Assembly (NCBI GenBank): GCA_034437795.1
Contig: DAOTTI010000140.1
Span: forward strand, 1-26,136
Length of the DNA: 26,136 bases
Reading direction: 5' to 3'
Source: DAOTTI01 sp034437795
GTDB taxonomy: Bacteria > Chloroflexota > UBA11872 > UBA12225
Part shown: positions 7,083 to 14,260 of the stretch, in pieces
How positions within the stretch are numbered: the first letter of the stretch is position 1
Layout: each line of letters starts with the position of its first letter
Position numbers and translations under genes: made by a program
The notes under the pieces: model-generated
The model's database searches: none
What the model was told of the DNA's origin: nothing
What the model saw: the letters and a program-made list of their open reading frames with translations, nothing else

Positions 7083-9032
7083 TCACGCCCGCGGCGTCGC
7101 TCCTGGAGCGGGGGACGCTGGGGGCCGCTCCAGCCGTCGTGCGGCCAGGTCAAACAGGCGGGCCAGGGCGGCCAGCGCGGCTGCACTGGCCTCAGGGACA
7201 GTGATGAAGACGATCCACCGGCCGGCGTCCTCCATCGCCTGCCAGGTGCCGCGGGCCTGCGCCAGCAGGAACTTGTCGTCGTACCGGCCAGCCACCACAG
7301 GCTCATGGCGCTGCGCCACCAGGCGGATACTCACCAGCTCCGGCGGGCCATCGGTCTCGCTCTGCTCCGTAGAGTGATAGTCGCTGGGGCCGGTCCGCAC
7401 CTTCGCCGGGATGCCCAGGGTCAGGTTGGCCAGCTCATCGCGCTGGCGCTCGAAGAGCCGGCGCCAGTCCGCGGGCAGCTCGCCATTCCAGGTAAGGTCC
7501 AGGTAACGGAGAATGCCAGCCTGGCGCGCGGCGGTGAGCACGGCGGCGAGGACGTCCGGTGGGTGCTCCGGGTTGCCGCCCAGCCGGCGCGCCACGTCGT
7601 CGATCGAGCCGGCGCCGGCGGCGGGGACCAGGCCGCGGCGGACCAGAGACGAGTAGTCGACCGCGACGTCCTCGAGCTGGACGCGCCACCGGCCGCCGCT
7701 CTCTCCGGTGGCGCCCTGGTCCAGCGTCACCGGGCCGGGCGCCTCCCGCAGGTCGCGGGCGTACCGCTTGTAGGCCTCCACCGCCGGCTGGCCGGCGAAG
7801 ACGATGTCTTGCAGGTAACCGTAGGCGGCGACGGTCTTCTTGAAGCACAAGAACAGGCCGGCCAGCTCGCCCAGGCCCCGCGCCTCGTCCGGCAGGCCCC
7901 GCAGCGATGAGCCGGGCACGCGCAGGCTGAGCGCCGGCAGCCCCGGCGGCCCGGGCGGCGGCGCCGGATAGTCGCCCACGAAGATGCGCAGTACGGCGCA
8001 CTCATCCCCGTAGCGGGCCAGGGGAGACTGGTCGTAGAAGATGAGGAACCCCTTGCCGCCTTTGCCCAGGCTCTCCTCCACTAGCTGCTCCAGCCACGGG
8101 GCAAACCCTTCCCACCGCGGGGGCAGGGTCACCAGCAGCTTGGGCGCGCCGACCCCGCGCTCGGCCAGAAGGGAGAGCCAGGCGGCTAGCTGGAGGAACG
8201 GGTCGCGCCGCGTCAGGCTGCGCCGCCGGTCATCCGAGAGGGAGTGGGAGAGCTCATAGAGGTCCTGGCCGCGCTGCAGGATCGGTTGCAGGCCGCCTGA
8301 TACCCCCAGCGAGGCCAGCAGCAGCGCCACAGGACGGAGGAAGACCCGCGTCGCGGGGGCGCTCATGCGCCCCGGGGTGTGGTTCTGCGCGTCGAGCTGG
8401 ATGGGCACCATGCGGGACCCTCGCCGGCGGGCGAACTGGTCCAGGTAGGAGCCCGGCAGGGTCATCACCTGGATGTGGCGGCCCCGGTCCGGCAGGCCGG
8501 CGTCTGCCAGCAGGCCGTCGAACCACTCCAGGTGGGTGATTGGCTCCTCAGACGTGAGGCCCATCGACACGCCGATCATGAGGGTGTGCTGCAAGGCCTC
8601 CGCAAGCCCGCGACCGCCGGGAGCCCCAATGGCGGCCAGGATGCGGTTCAGCGCGGCCGGATCGGTGCTATCCAGTGGATGAATGGCCAGGGCAGGCTGG
8701 TCCAGGTAGCCCATCCGCTTGAGCGTGTAGACGGTCTGGACCGAGCCCCCCATGCCCGACCAGATGACGTGGCGGATCCCCTGCGCCACGATCTCCTCCG
8801 CCTCCTGCTCGGCGGCACGGAGCAGGTGAGGGGCGCCGAGGGCCTTTTCAACGCCATCTACCCAGTCGAGCTTGACGTCCCCCGCTTCGGTAGCCAGCTC
8901 GGCCATGCGCCCGTGCCGGCGAAGGAGCTGGCCAAGCACGTCCTCCTCCGCCAGCCGCTCCAGGATGGCCTCCACGCCCGAATCGGTGGCCCCTTCGAGA
9001 GTGATCGGCACCATACGGGGAGCGTAGCACAC
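7083..9032 (-). CDS. Phosphoglucose isomerase-like (SIS-fold) protein
   Basis: A protein of up to 649 residues. The region around residues 88-126 reads HVIWSGMGGSVQTVY, then AIHPLDSTDPAAL. The glycine-rich loop and the LDSTDP motif are those of the phosphoglucose isomerase half of bifunctional transaldolase/isomerase proteins. The remaining sequence is Ala/Leu-rich and extends the usual isomerase length of about 450-560 residues. Catalytic Glu, His and Lys could not be placed with confidence, so activity is uncertain. Two starts are possible: GTG at 9032, with GGAG 4 nt upstream, or an in-frame ATG at 9014 without a ribosome site. It follows the exporter gene by 30 nt on the same strand and is likely co-transcribed with it. 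The nearby sugar-isomerase gene fits a role in sugar phosphate metabolism. Confidence 0.75.
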   Translation of the reverse strand: MCYAPRMVPITLEGATDSGVEAILERLAEEDVLGQLLRRHGRMAELATEAGDVKLDWVDGVEKALGAPHLLRAAEQEAEEIVAQGIRHVIWSGMGGSVQTVYTLKRMGYLDQPALAIHPLDSTDPAALNRILAAIGAPGGRGLAEALQHTLMIGVSMGLTSEEPITHLEWFDGLLADAGLPDRGRHIQVMTLPGSYLDQFARRRGSRMVPIQLDAQNHTPGRMSAPATRVFLRPVALLLASLGVSGGLQPILQRGQDLYELSHSLSDDRRRSLTRRDPFLQLAAWLSLLAERGVGAPKLLVTLPPRWEGFAPWLEQLVEESLGKGGKGFLIFYDQSPLARYGDECAVLRIFVGDYPAPPPGPPGLPALSLRVPGSSLRGLPDEARGLGELAGLFLCFKKTVAAYGYLQDIVFAGQPAVEAYKRYARDLREAPGPVTLDQGATGESGGRWRVQLEDVAVDYSSLVRRGLVPAAGAGSIDDVARRLGGNPEHPPDVLAAVLTAARQAGILRYLDLTWNGELPADWRRLFERQRDELANLTLGIPAKVRTGPSDYHSTEQSETDGPPELVSIRLVAQRHEPVVAGRYDDKFLLAQARGTWQAMEDAGRWIVFITVPEASAAALAALARLFDLAARRLERPPASPAPGATPRA

Positions 9033-9062
9033 CGCTCCAGAGTGGCTCGGGGGTCGGGCCCG

Positions 9063-9827
9063 CTACTCCAGAAGCCCGGGGGCAAAGACCAGGATGGCGC
9101 CTCGAGCGCCGATGAGCACCAGCATGACGCCGAGCAGCACCCGCAAGAAGCGCGACGGCAGGCGGCGCCCAATGAGCGCGCCGGCGTAGGCGGATGGAGC
9201 CGCGCCGAGCACGAGCGCCGCCGCCAGATCAGGGCGGATCTGGCCGGCGAGCAGCTTGCCGGCCAGGGCAAAGCTGGCGCTGATCAGGATCACCACCGGC
9301 GAGGAGCCAATGGCCAGGCGCGTGGGCAGGCGCAGCGGGCCGATCATCAGGGGGACGATCAGAAAGCCCCCGCCGGCGCCCAGGATGCCGGCCAGGAGCC
9401 CCACCGCGGCGCCCAGCAGCACCGCGAGCACGGAGTGGAACGGCGGGTACTCGCCCGCCTTGGGCGCCACCTCCTGCACGGGCAGGAACAGGAGGACAAT
9501 GGCGCCGAGCACGACCACCAGGAAAAGCCATTCCACAGCGCGGGGTGAGAAGGCCTGGGAGGCGTAGCCCCCGGCGAAGCCACCGATGGCGCTGGCGGTC
9601 CCCATGTAGACGGCCAGGCGCAGATGGACCATGCGCCCGCGCTGGTACACCAGCCAGCTCACCAGGGCGGACGCCACTACCTGGACAATCGTGATGCCCG
9701 ACGCCTCCTTCATCGTCAGGCCACCGAAGGTGCTCAGCAGGGGCAGCAGGATCACGGCCCCGCCGACGCCGAGCAGGCCAGAGACGAGCCCGCCGGCCGC
9801 GCCGATCAGGAACACGGTGAGGTGCAA
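9063..9827 (-). CDS. TauE/SafE-family membrane exporter
   Basis: A 254-residue, very hydrophobic protein with about eight membrane helices in two repeated halves. Each half carries the family's glycine-rich loop: GLVSGLLGVGGAVILLP near residues 13-29 and GLLAGILGAGGGFLIVP near 143-159. Relatives export sulfite, sulfoacetate or other small organosulfur anions. The substrate here is unknown. The only start that fits is TTG at 9827, because the frame upstream has no ATG or GTG before a stop. No strong ribosome site precedes it, so translation may be weak or coupled. It lies 68 nt after the sugar-isomerase gene and 30 nt before the isomerase-like gene, all on the minus strand, which suggests one operon. 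Confidence 0.88.
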   Translation of the reverse strand: MHLTVFLIGAAGGLVSGLLGVGGAVILLPLLSTFGGLTMKEASGITIVQVVASALVSWLVYQRGRMVHLRLAVYMGTASAIGGFAGGYASQAFSPRAVEWLFLVVVLGAIVLLFLPVQEVAPKAGEYPPFHSVLAVLLGAAVGLLAGILGAGGGFLIVPLMIGPLRLPTRLAIGSSPVVILISASFALAGKLLAGQIRPDLAAALVLGAAPSAYAGALIGRRLPSRFLRVLLGVMLVLIGARGAILVFAPGLLE

Positions 9828-9874
9828 GGCGGGCCGGATGGTAACAGGGCTGAGTACTGGGGCGAGATGACGGT

Positions 9875-9907
9875 CAGGTGGTGATCAGGTGGTGATCAGG
9901 TGGTGGG
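9875..9907. repeat. 11-bp tandem repeat spanning the stop of the sugar-isomerase gene
   Basis: Three adjacent units of CAGGTGGTGAT (the third ends in GG) lie at 9875-9885, 9886-9896 and 9897-9907. On the minus strand each full unit carries a TGA. The isomerase stop (9898-9896) is the first of these, so the array sits across the gene end. Confidence 0.8.
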
Positions 9908-10723
9908 CAGGTAGGGACGGATGGCGGCCAGGTGGCGGGCGCACTCCGCCTCCAGGTCTTGCCCGAGGAGCAGGGTCTGGTGGACGGTCACGTAGCCCTG
10001 CCAGCCGATGGCGCGCAGACCGTCGAAGACGCGGTCGAGGTCGATGCCCCGCCGGTCATCCAGGGGCACCTGATCGGCGCGGATGGGGCCGGCGTTGGTG
10101 CGGATCACCATGGCCCCGGCAGGGTGGGCATACCAGTTCTGGAGGTAGACGTTGAAGATGTGCGGCGCCAGGCGCCGGAGCGCGTCGGGACCGTAGTCTG
10201 AGCCGCAGAGCAGCAGGTTCGCCGGCTCGTAGGTGATGCCGAAGTTGGTGCGCCCGACCTGCTGCACGACCGCCAGGGCCGCGTCCACCGTCTCGCAGAG
10301 GGTGGCCACGTGGGTCTGGTGCGCCAGCCGGATACCCCGCTCGGCAGCCTCGTCCGCCGCACGCTGCGCCCAGGGAATGTCTTCCTCTCGCTGCATCATG
10401 ACGCGGACCAGGTCGCAGCCGAGGCGCTCCGCGAGGTCGAGGTGGGGGGTGATGTGGCGCAAGGGTTCGGTGGCCCGTTCATCGTTGGCGGCGATGGACA
10501 CGGTGCCGGTCACCATGGAGACGCGCAGGCCAAGCCGGTCGAGCGTCTCCCTGGCGGCGGCGACGCGCTCGGGCGGCGTATCGATGGAAAGCTGGGACGC
10601 GCGCATGGAGAGGGCGCGGTAGCCAAGGCGCGCGGCCATGGCGGCGAAGGCCTCCAGGGAGACCAGCGCCTGATCTTTCCGGCCGGGGACCTCGGCCATG
10701 CGGGTGGAGAGTGATGGAATCAT
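9896..10723 (-). CDS. Sugar phosphate isomerase/epimerase (AP endonuclease 2-like TIM barrel)
   Basis: From ATG 10723 the product has 275 residues. The order of alternating strands and helices, with RLGYRALSMRAS, RLGCDLVRVMM, GITYEPANLLL, HIFNVYLQNW and GWQGYVTVHQT, is that of the xylose isomerase-like/IolE-type TIM barrel. The Glu in ITYEPAN is the likely metal ligand, with later His residues. Members isomerise or epimerise sugars and inositol derivatives in the cytoplasm. The specific sugar is unknown. The start is ambiguous. GTG at 10732 lies close to AAGGG, and another in-frame ATG at 10795 lies in a duplicated copy of the same start region and would add 24 residues. It is the first gene of the probable operon with the TauE/SafE and isomerase-like genes. 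Confidence 0.82.
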   Translation of the reverse strand: MIPSLSTRMAEVPGRKDQALVSLEAFAAMAARLGYRALSMRASQLSIDTPPERVAAARETLDRLGLRVSMVTGTVSIAANDERATEPLRHITPHLDLAERLGCDLVRVMMQREEDIPWAQRAADEAAERGIRLAHQTHVATLCETVDAALAVVQQVGRTNFGITYEPANLLLCGSDYGPDALRRLAPHIFNVYLQNWYAHPAGAMVIRTNAGPIRADQVPLDDRRGIDLDRVFDGLRAIGWQGYVTVHQTLLLGQDLEAECARHLAAIRPYLPTT

Positions 10724-10810
10724 GGCGGTCACGCACCCTTCTCGTCGTGATCGTGCCCGCCGGTCTCGGTGAGACCCGCGGCGGGATGGGATCATAGCGG
10801 TCACGCATCC
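10713..10810 (-). repeat. Duplicated start region of the sugar-isomerase gene
   Basis: A 26-bp sequence is present at 10713-10738 and again at 10785-10810, with three mismatches and a 72-bp pitch. On the minus strand it reads GTGACCGC-Y-ATGAT-Y-CCATC with GCGT or similar before it. The pitch is a multiple of three, so both copies offer an ATG in the same frame. The hairpin at 10756-10785 lies between them. Confidence 0.8.
10756..10785 (-). promoter_or_regulatory. Leader hairpin between the two start-region copies
   Basis: CCCGCCGGTCTC can pair with GAGACC and GGCGGG around a GGT loop, giving a 12-bp GC-rich stem with a 3-nt bulge (10777-10779). It precedes the start at 10723 on the transcript. 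It could control translation or attenuate transcription. No T-run follows it. Confidence 0.5.
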
Positions 10811-11215
10811 GCGAGCGCAGGATCCCAGCGGGTGCGCTGTAGCGAGAGCCTCGAGCCTCGATAGCAGGGCAAGCTCCGGCGCGTCCGTCTTCCCATCGTT
10901 TGTGCCGGCCCCTGCCCGCAGCCGGCCGGCCACCTCTCGGCGCCCGCGCGGCCGGCCGGTGCGGCACGGCACCTGGATCGCCGCTGCGGGGGAAGGCCCA
11001 GCGGGGCGAATTCGCCTTCTGGGCGGAGACGTTAGCGCTGCGCCTACAGCTTGCGCGCTCGCGCAGCCGCGGGAACGCCGGCGCTTCGAGCTGCTGGCGG
11101 CGATGCCGGCGGTGTGCCGCGCGCTGGCCTGGAAGCCGCTCCCGCTCGTGAATGATCCTGGCTGGCCCTCTCTCTGGGAGGGAGGATGCTCTCAAAGGGG
11201 GAAAAGGAGAAGATC
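10811..11215. other. Intergenic region with palindromes, no supported gene
   Basis: This region separates two leftward transcription units. It contains an imperfect palindrome at 10996-11024 centred on the perfect dodecamer GGCGAATTCGCC, a short direct repeat AGCCTCG near 10850, and GGCCGGCC-rich stretches near 10925-10965. It also holds a hairpin CCTCTCTC-TGG-GAGGGAGG at 11167-11185. That hairpin lies downstream of the MNT gene on the minus strand and could be its terminator, though no T-run is present. Reading frames on both strands lack family features. The promoter of the sugar-isomerase operon should lie here, but I could not identify it. Confidence 0.5.
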
Positions 11216-11680
11216 TCACCCTGGCCTGCGCTCAGTGCTGGCCGCCGGCGGCTGCGGGCCAATCTTCCAGCCCCGGCCAAACGGCCTGACCTGCCCCGTG
11301 CGGCGCCGCTCGGCAAAGACCTGGCGCATGCGGCCGAACGCGCCTCGGTCGTACAGCACCTTACCGTGGTCCAGCGCCTCCAGGAAGAGCAGGTGCCGGC
11401 CGGCAAACATGCGCTCCCATTCCGATCGGGCATAGGGGAACACGTCGATGTTCTCAGTGGTGAGGGCCGAGAACTCCCCGATGCGGTCGATCCGTCGCTG
11501 TCCGTCGTCGGTCGATAGATCGATCAGGACGTCAAAGTCGCTCCGCTCCGTCCAGTTGCCGCGGGCGCGCGAGCCGAAGAGCGCGACGAACTCCACGTCC
11601 CCACCGCGGTGCGCCAGCATTCGCCGCAGGAACCGACGGAGTGGCGCCGGCACTGCTTGTTGCGATGATCTGTTCGGCAC
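11216..11680 (-). CDS. MNT-type minimal nucleotidyltransferase (antitoxin-like)
   Basis: A protein of about 154 residues. It carries the polymerase-beta-type signature FVALFGSRARGNWTERSDFD, that is GS followed by paired Asp residues in DFDVLIDL, and a third acidic residue in ENIDVFPY. This is the minimal nucleotidyltransferase domain whose partners are HEPN proteins. In characterised HEPN/MNT pairs the MNT protein AMPylates and silences the HEPN RNase. GTG 11680 was chosen because GGAGG lies 9 nt upstream. GTG 11653 and ATG 11618 are alternatives. The C-terminal about 25 residues are basic and Pro-rich and fall outside the domain. The adjacent HEPN gene upstream is disrupted, so this may be an orphan antitoxin. 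Confidence 0.8.
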   Translation of the reverse strand: MPNRSSQQAVPAPLRRFLRRMLAHRGGDVEFVALFGSRARGNWTERSDFDVLIDLSTDDGQRRIDRIGEFSALTTENIDVFPYARSEWERMFAGRHLLFLEALDHGKVLYDRGAFGRMRQVFAERRRTGQVRPFGRGWKIGPQPPAASTERRPG

Positions 11681-12042
11681 ACTGCACGACCTCCACGGCG
11701 TCGGCGAGCGCCTGCCGCGCATCCGCCTCGAAGAACTGGTCGGCAGGGGCGCCCTGATCAAACGCATCCGGATACCGAGTAGGAATGTACAGGCGGTTCA
11801 ACCGCGCGCGCTGCGCGTACGGGATCCGGCACACTGACACGCGCCTGCACTGCTTGTGCCAGCAGATTAAGGTTGTAGCTCGCCTGGGGGGCACGGAAGT
11901 GCTCGCAGATCGCCGTGAGCGCCTTCTCGCCCGCCTGCTGGCATGTGAAGCAGCACCAGGACCAATGCCCTCCCTGGGCCAGATCCTGCGCCGCGCGCAG
12001 CTCAGCGCGCTATTCCGCCAGCCAATCCTGATCCCGTTGCAC
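11635..12042 (-). pseudogene. Disrupted HEPN-domain gene (partner of the MNT gene)
   Basis: Three pieces of a HEPN protein can be read in order. From a possible GTG at 12042, QRDQDWLAE is followed by an in-frame TAG at 12012-12010. The same frame then continues with RAELRAAQDLAQGGHWSW and CCFTCQQAGEKALTAI. Near 11803-11815, inside a GCGC run, the frame must shift (about two bases are missing) to reach RLNRLYIPTRYPDAFDQGAP and a final helix. The QQAGEKAL and PTRYPDAF signatures are typical of HEPN proteins. At the place where many members have His before the LNLL stretch, this one has Tyr. Both ends are approximate. The 3' part overlaps the start of the MNT gene. Either the gene has decayed or the sequence has errors here. 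Confidence 0.75.
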
Positions 12043-12244
12043 GACAGGGAATCGTGTCGCGCATGTGACCCATCGGTGTTCTACACGAGTGGCCGCAGGC
12101 GCTGTCACCATTCGGCTCCTGGTACCAGTGTCGCAAGGCTGCTGGACGCGCACGTAGCGGCGTGCCAGGCGCGTTCTGCTGCCGGTGGTGCGGTCGAGCG
12201 TGTCCCGCTCGTTCCGTGTCCGTCGGCGTTCCGGCGGCGTGCGT

Positions 12245-14122
12245 TCAGTCGCTGGCGACGCCCACCTCCTCCACGTAGCCTTCGGGGACGGCATCGGGAT
12301 CCTCGAATGAGAAGCCCAGGGTGTAGAGCTTGTAGTAGTAGCCTTCCAGTTCCAGGAGCTGCTGGTGCGTCCCTTGCTCCACGATCTCGCCATGGTCCAG
12401 GACGAGGATGCGGGTGGCGTTCTTCACGGTCGAGAGGCGGTGGGCGATGATGAACGACGTGCGCCCCGCCAGCACGCGGTCGAGCGCTTGCTGGATGAGG
12501 GCTTCCGTCTCCGTATCCACCGAGGACGTGGCCTCGTCCAGGATCAGGATGCGGGGGTCCTTGAGGAAGGCGCGGGCCAGGGAGATGAGCTGGCGCTGGC
12601 CGCCGGAGAGGTTGCCGCCGCGCTCCTCGACCACGGCGTCATACTGGCCGGGCAGGGACTCGATGAACTCGCGCAGGCCAACGACCTCGGCGGCCTGGCG
12701 GATGCGATCCATGCCTTCCGGCCGGTCAAGGATGTCGGGGTTGCCGAAGGCGATGTTGTCCTTGATGGTGCCGGCGAAGAGGAACGGCTCCTGGAGGACC
12801 AGGCCCATCTGGCGGCGCAGGCTCTTCTGGGTCACGTCGCGGATGTCGTGGCCGTCGATGGTGATCCGGCCCGACTGGATGTCGTAGAAGCGCATCAGCA
12901 GGCGAATGATGGTGCTCTTGCCCGCTCCGGTCCGGCCGACGAGGGCGATGCGCTCGCCCGGCCTGGCCTCCAGGTTCACGTTCTTCAAGATGGCGTGCAC
13001 CCCATCGTAGGCGAAGGTGACGTTCTCGAACCGGACGTGGCCCTGGATGGGCGGGAGCTCATAGGCGCCGGGACGATCCTGCACGTCCGGCTGGAGGTCC
13101 AGCAGGTGGAAGATGCGCTCGCCGGCGGCCAGCGCGGCCTGGACCTGGTCCCAGCGAGCGGCTAGGTCGCGGATCGGCTCAAAGAAGCGCGCGGTGTAGA
13201 GCATGAAGGCGGTCAGCACGCCGATGGTTAGCTCTGGCGCCGTCCCGCTGAGCAGCCACCCGCCCCCGATGAGCAGGAGCAGGCCCGTGGCCAGGGCATC
13301 GACCAGGTCGAGGATGGGGATGACGCCAGCGTGGTAGAAGATGGCCCCCTTCTGCGCGCGGACGTTCTCACGGTTGACCTGGTCGAACTCGTCGAAGTTC
13401 TTCTCCTCGCGCCGGAAGGCCTGGATGATCTTCATACCGACGATGTTCTCGGCCAGGGCCGCATTGACCGCCGAGATGGTGAGGCGGATGCGCCGGTAAG
13501 CGGGGCGCGAGCCGCGGGCAAACCAGACCGCCAGCAGGTACATGATGGGCAGGATCACCATCGTGACGGCGGCCAGGCGCCAGCTCATGGTGAACATGAT
13601 CACGATCGTGCCGACCAGGATGAAGACGTCGGAGATGGACTGGAGCAGGCCCTGGGTCAGGATCTCATTCAGGGCCGAGACGTCGCTCGTATTGCGGGAG
13701 ATGATGTGGCCGATCCCTTCCTTGTCGTAGAAGCGCAGGGAGAGCTTCTGCAGATGGGCGAACATCCGCGTGCGCAAGGTGAACAGGACCCGCTGGCCCA
13801 CCCAGGAGAGCACCCACGTCTGCCAGTACGACCCTAGCCAGAAGACGACGAGCGTGCCGACGTAGGCGGCGGCCCAGAGGTTGAGCTCATGCAGCTGGCC
13901 CTGCAGGATGCCACGGTCGATGGAGAGCTGGACGATGCGGGGCTGGACCAGCGTGGCGCCCGAGGCCACGATCATGAAGACGAAGGCGACGAACAGGCGC
14001 AGCTTGTACGGCCCGAGCAGGGCCAGCATGCGCTTGACGACCTCCTTATCGGAGTGCAGGCGGGCGTCGGGATCGGCGGTGGTGGCGGGGCCCATCGCCA
14101 GCCGGCCGACGGAGCTAATCAT
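12245..14122 (-). CDS. ABC exporter half-transporter (ABCB type, consensus ATPase site)
   Basis: A 625-residue fused membrane/ATPase protein. Residues about 35-330 hold six membrane helices of the exporter type. The ATPase domain has Walker A GRTGAGKST (396-404), LSGGQ (505-509), Walker B ILILDEATSSVD with catalytic Glu at 530, and the H-loop IIAHRLS. Such proteins expel lipids, drugs or peptides using ATP. The start is ATG 14122 with GGAGG 5 nt upstream. The neighbouring gene at 14252-16195 lies 129 nt upstream on the same strand and codes for a second half-transporter with a different Walker B, so the two probably form a heterodimer. The 200 nt after the stop hold nothing recognisable apart from the start of the HEPN remnant. 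Confidence 0.93.
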   Translation of the reverse strand: MISSVGRLAMGPATTADPDARLHSDKEVVKRMLALLGPYKLRLFVAFVFMIVASGATLVQPRIVQLSIDRGILQGQLHELNLWAAAYVGTLVVFWLGSYWQTWVLSWVGQRVLFTLRTRMFAHLQKLSLRFYDKEGIGHIISRNTSDVSALNEILTQGLLQSISDVFILVGTIVIMFTMSWRLAAVTMVILPIMYLLAVWFARGSRPAYRRIRLTISAVNAALAENIVGMKIIQAFRREEKNFDEFDQVNRENVRAQKGAIFYHAGVIPILDLVDALATGLLLLIGGGWLLSGTAPELTIGVLTAFMLYTARFFEPIRDLAARWDQVQAALAAGERIFHLLDLQPDVQDRPGAYELPPIQGHVRFENVTFAYDGVHAILKNVNLEARPGERIALVGRTGAGKSTIIRLLMRFYDIQSGRITIDGHDIRDVTQKSLRRQMGLVLQEPFLFAGTIKDNIAFGNPDILDRPEGMDRIRQAAEVVGLREFIESLPGQYDAVVEERGGNLSGGQRQLISLARAFLKDPRILILDEATSSVDTETEALIQQALDRVLAGRTSFIIAHRLSTVKNATRILVLDHGEIVEQGTHQQLLELEGYYYKLYTLGFSFEDPDAVPEGYVEEVGVASD

Positions 14123-14144
14123 GGCGCCCTCCGAGCGAGGGAAG

Positions 14145-14171
14145 GAATGAAGAAGGATGAATGAAGAAGGA
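14145..14171. repeat. 14-bp purine-rich tandem repeat
   Basis: GAATGAAGAAGGA occurs at 14145-14157 and 14159-14171, followed by a degenerate AG-rich third unit. The tract lies 22-50 nt upstream of the ATG of the second ABC gene. On the transcribed strand it is a pyrimidine tract, so it is not itself a ribosome site. Confidence 0.7.
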
Positions 14172-14185
14172 ATAAGGAAGGGTGG

Positions 14186-14260
14186 CTGCCATCGTGCGGG
14201 TTGCCATTACGGGCTTTGCCATTACGCACCTTGCGATTTCGCACGTTGCCATTACGCACC
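14186..14260. repeat. 15-bp minisatellite between the two ABC genes
   Basis: Units start at 14201, 14216, 14231 and 14246, exactly 15 bp apart, with consensus TTGCCATTACGCACC. A degenerate fifth unit stands at 14186. The third unit reads TTGCGATTTCGCACG and contains the inverted arms TGCGA/TCGCA. The stop codon of the upstream ABC gene (14254-14252) falls inside the last unit, so the array forms the 3' end of that gene and the intergenic part of the operon. Confidence 0.85.

Noticed and set aside
8379..9548. 389-codon open frame antisense to the isomerase-like and exporter genes
   Set aside because: Its composition is Gln/His/Asp/Gly-rich shadow sequence and it overlaps two genes with recognisable motifs.
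10713..10745. T-box antiterminator (minus strand AGGGTG...ACCGC before the sugar-isomerase start)
   Set aside because: The motif has two extra bases compared with AGGGTGG-N-ACCGC. No stem I or specifier loop was seen, the downstream gene is not an amino acid gene, and the sequence is part of a duplicated start region.
10902..11435. Plus-strand frame across the spacer before the MNT gene
   Set aside because: It has no start signal or family feature, and its second half is antisense to the MNT gene.
11532..11894. 120-residue minus-strand protein as an independent gene
   Set aside because: Only its middle (RLNRLYIPTRYPDAF onward) is meaningful, as the C-terminal piece of the broken HEPN gene. 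Its N-terminus is out of frame with the HEPN upstream part.
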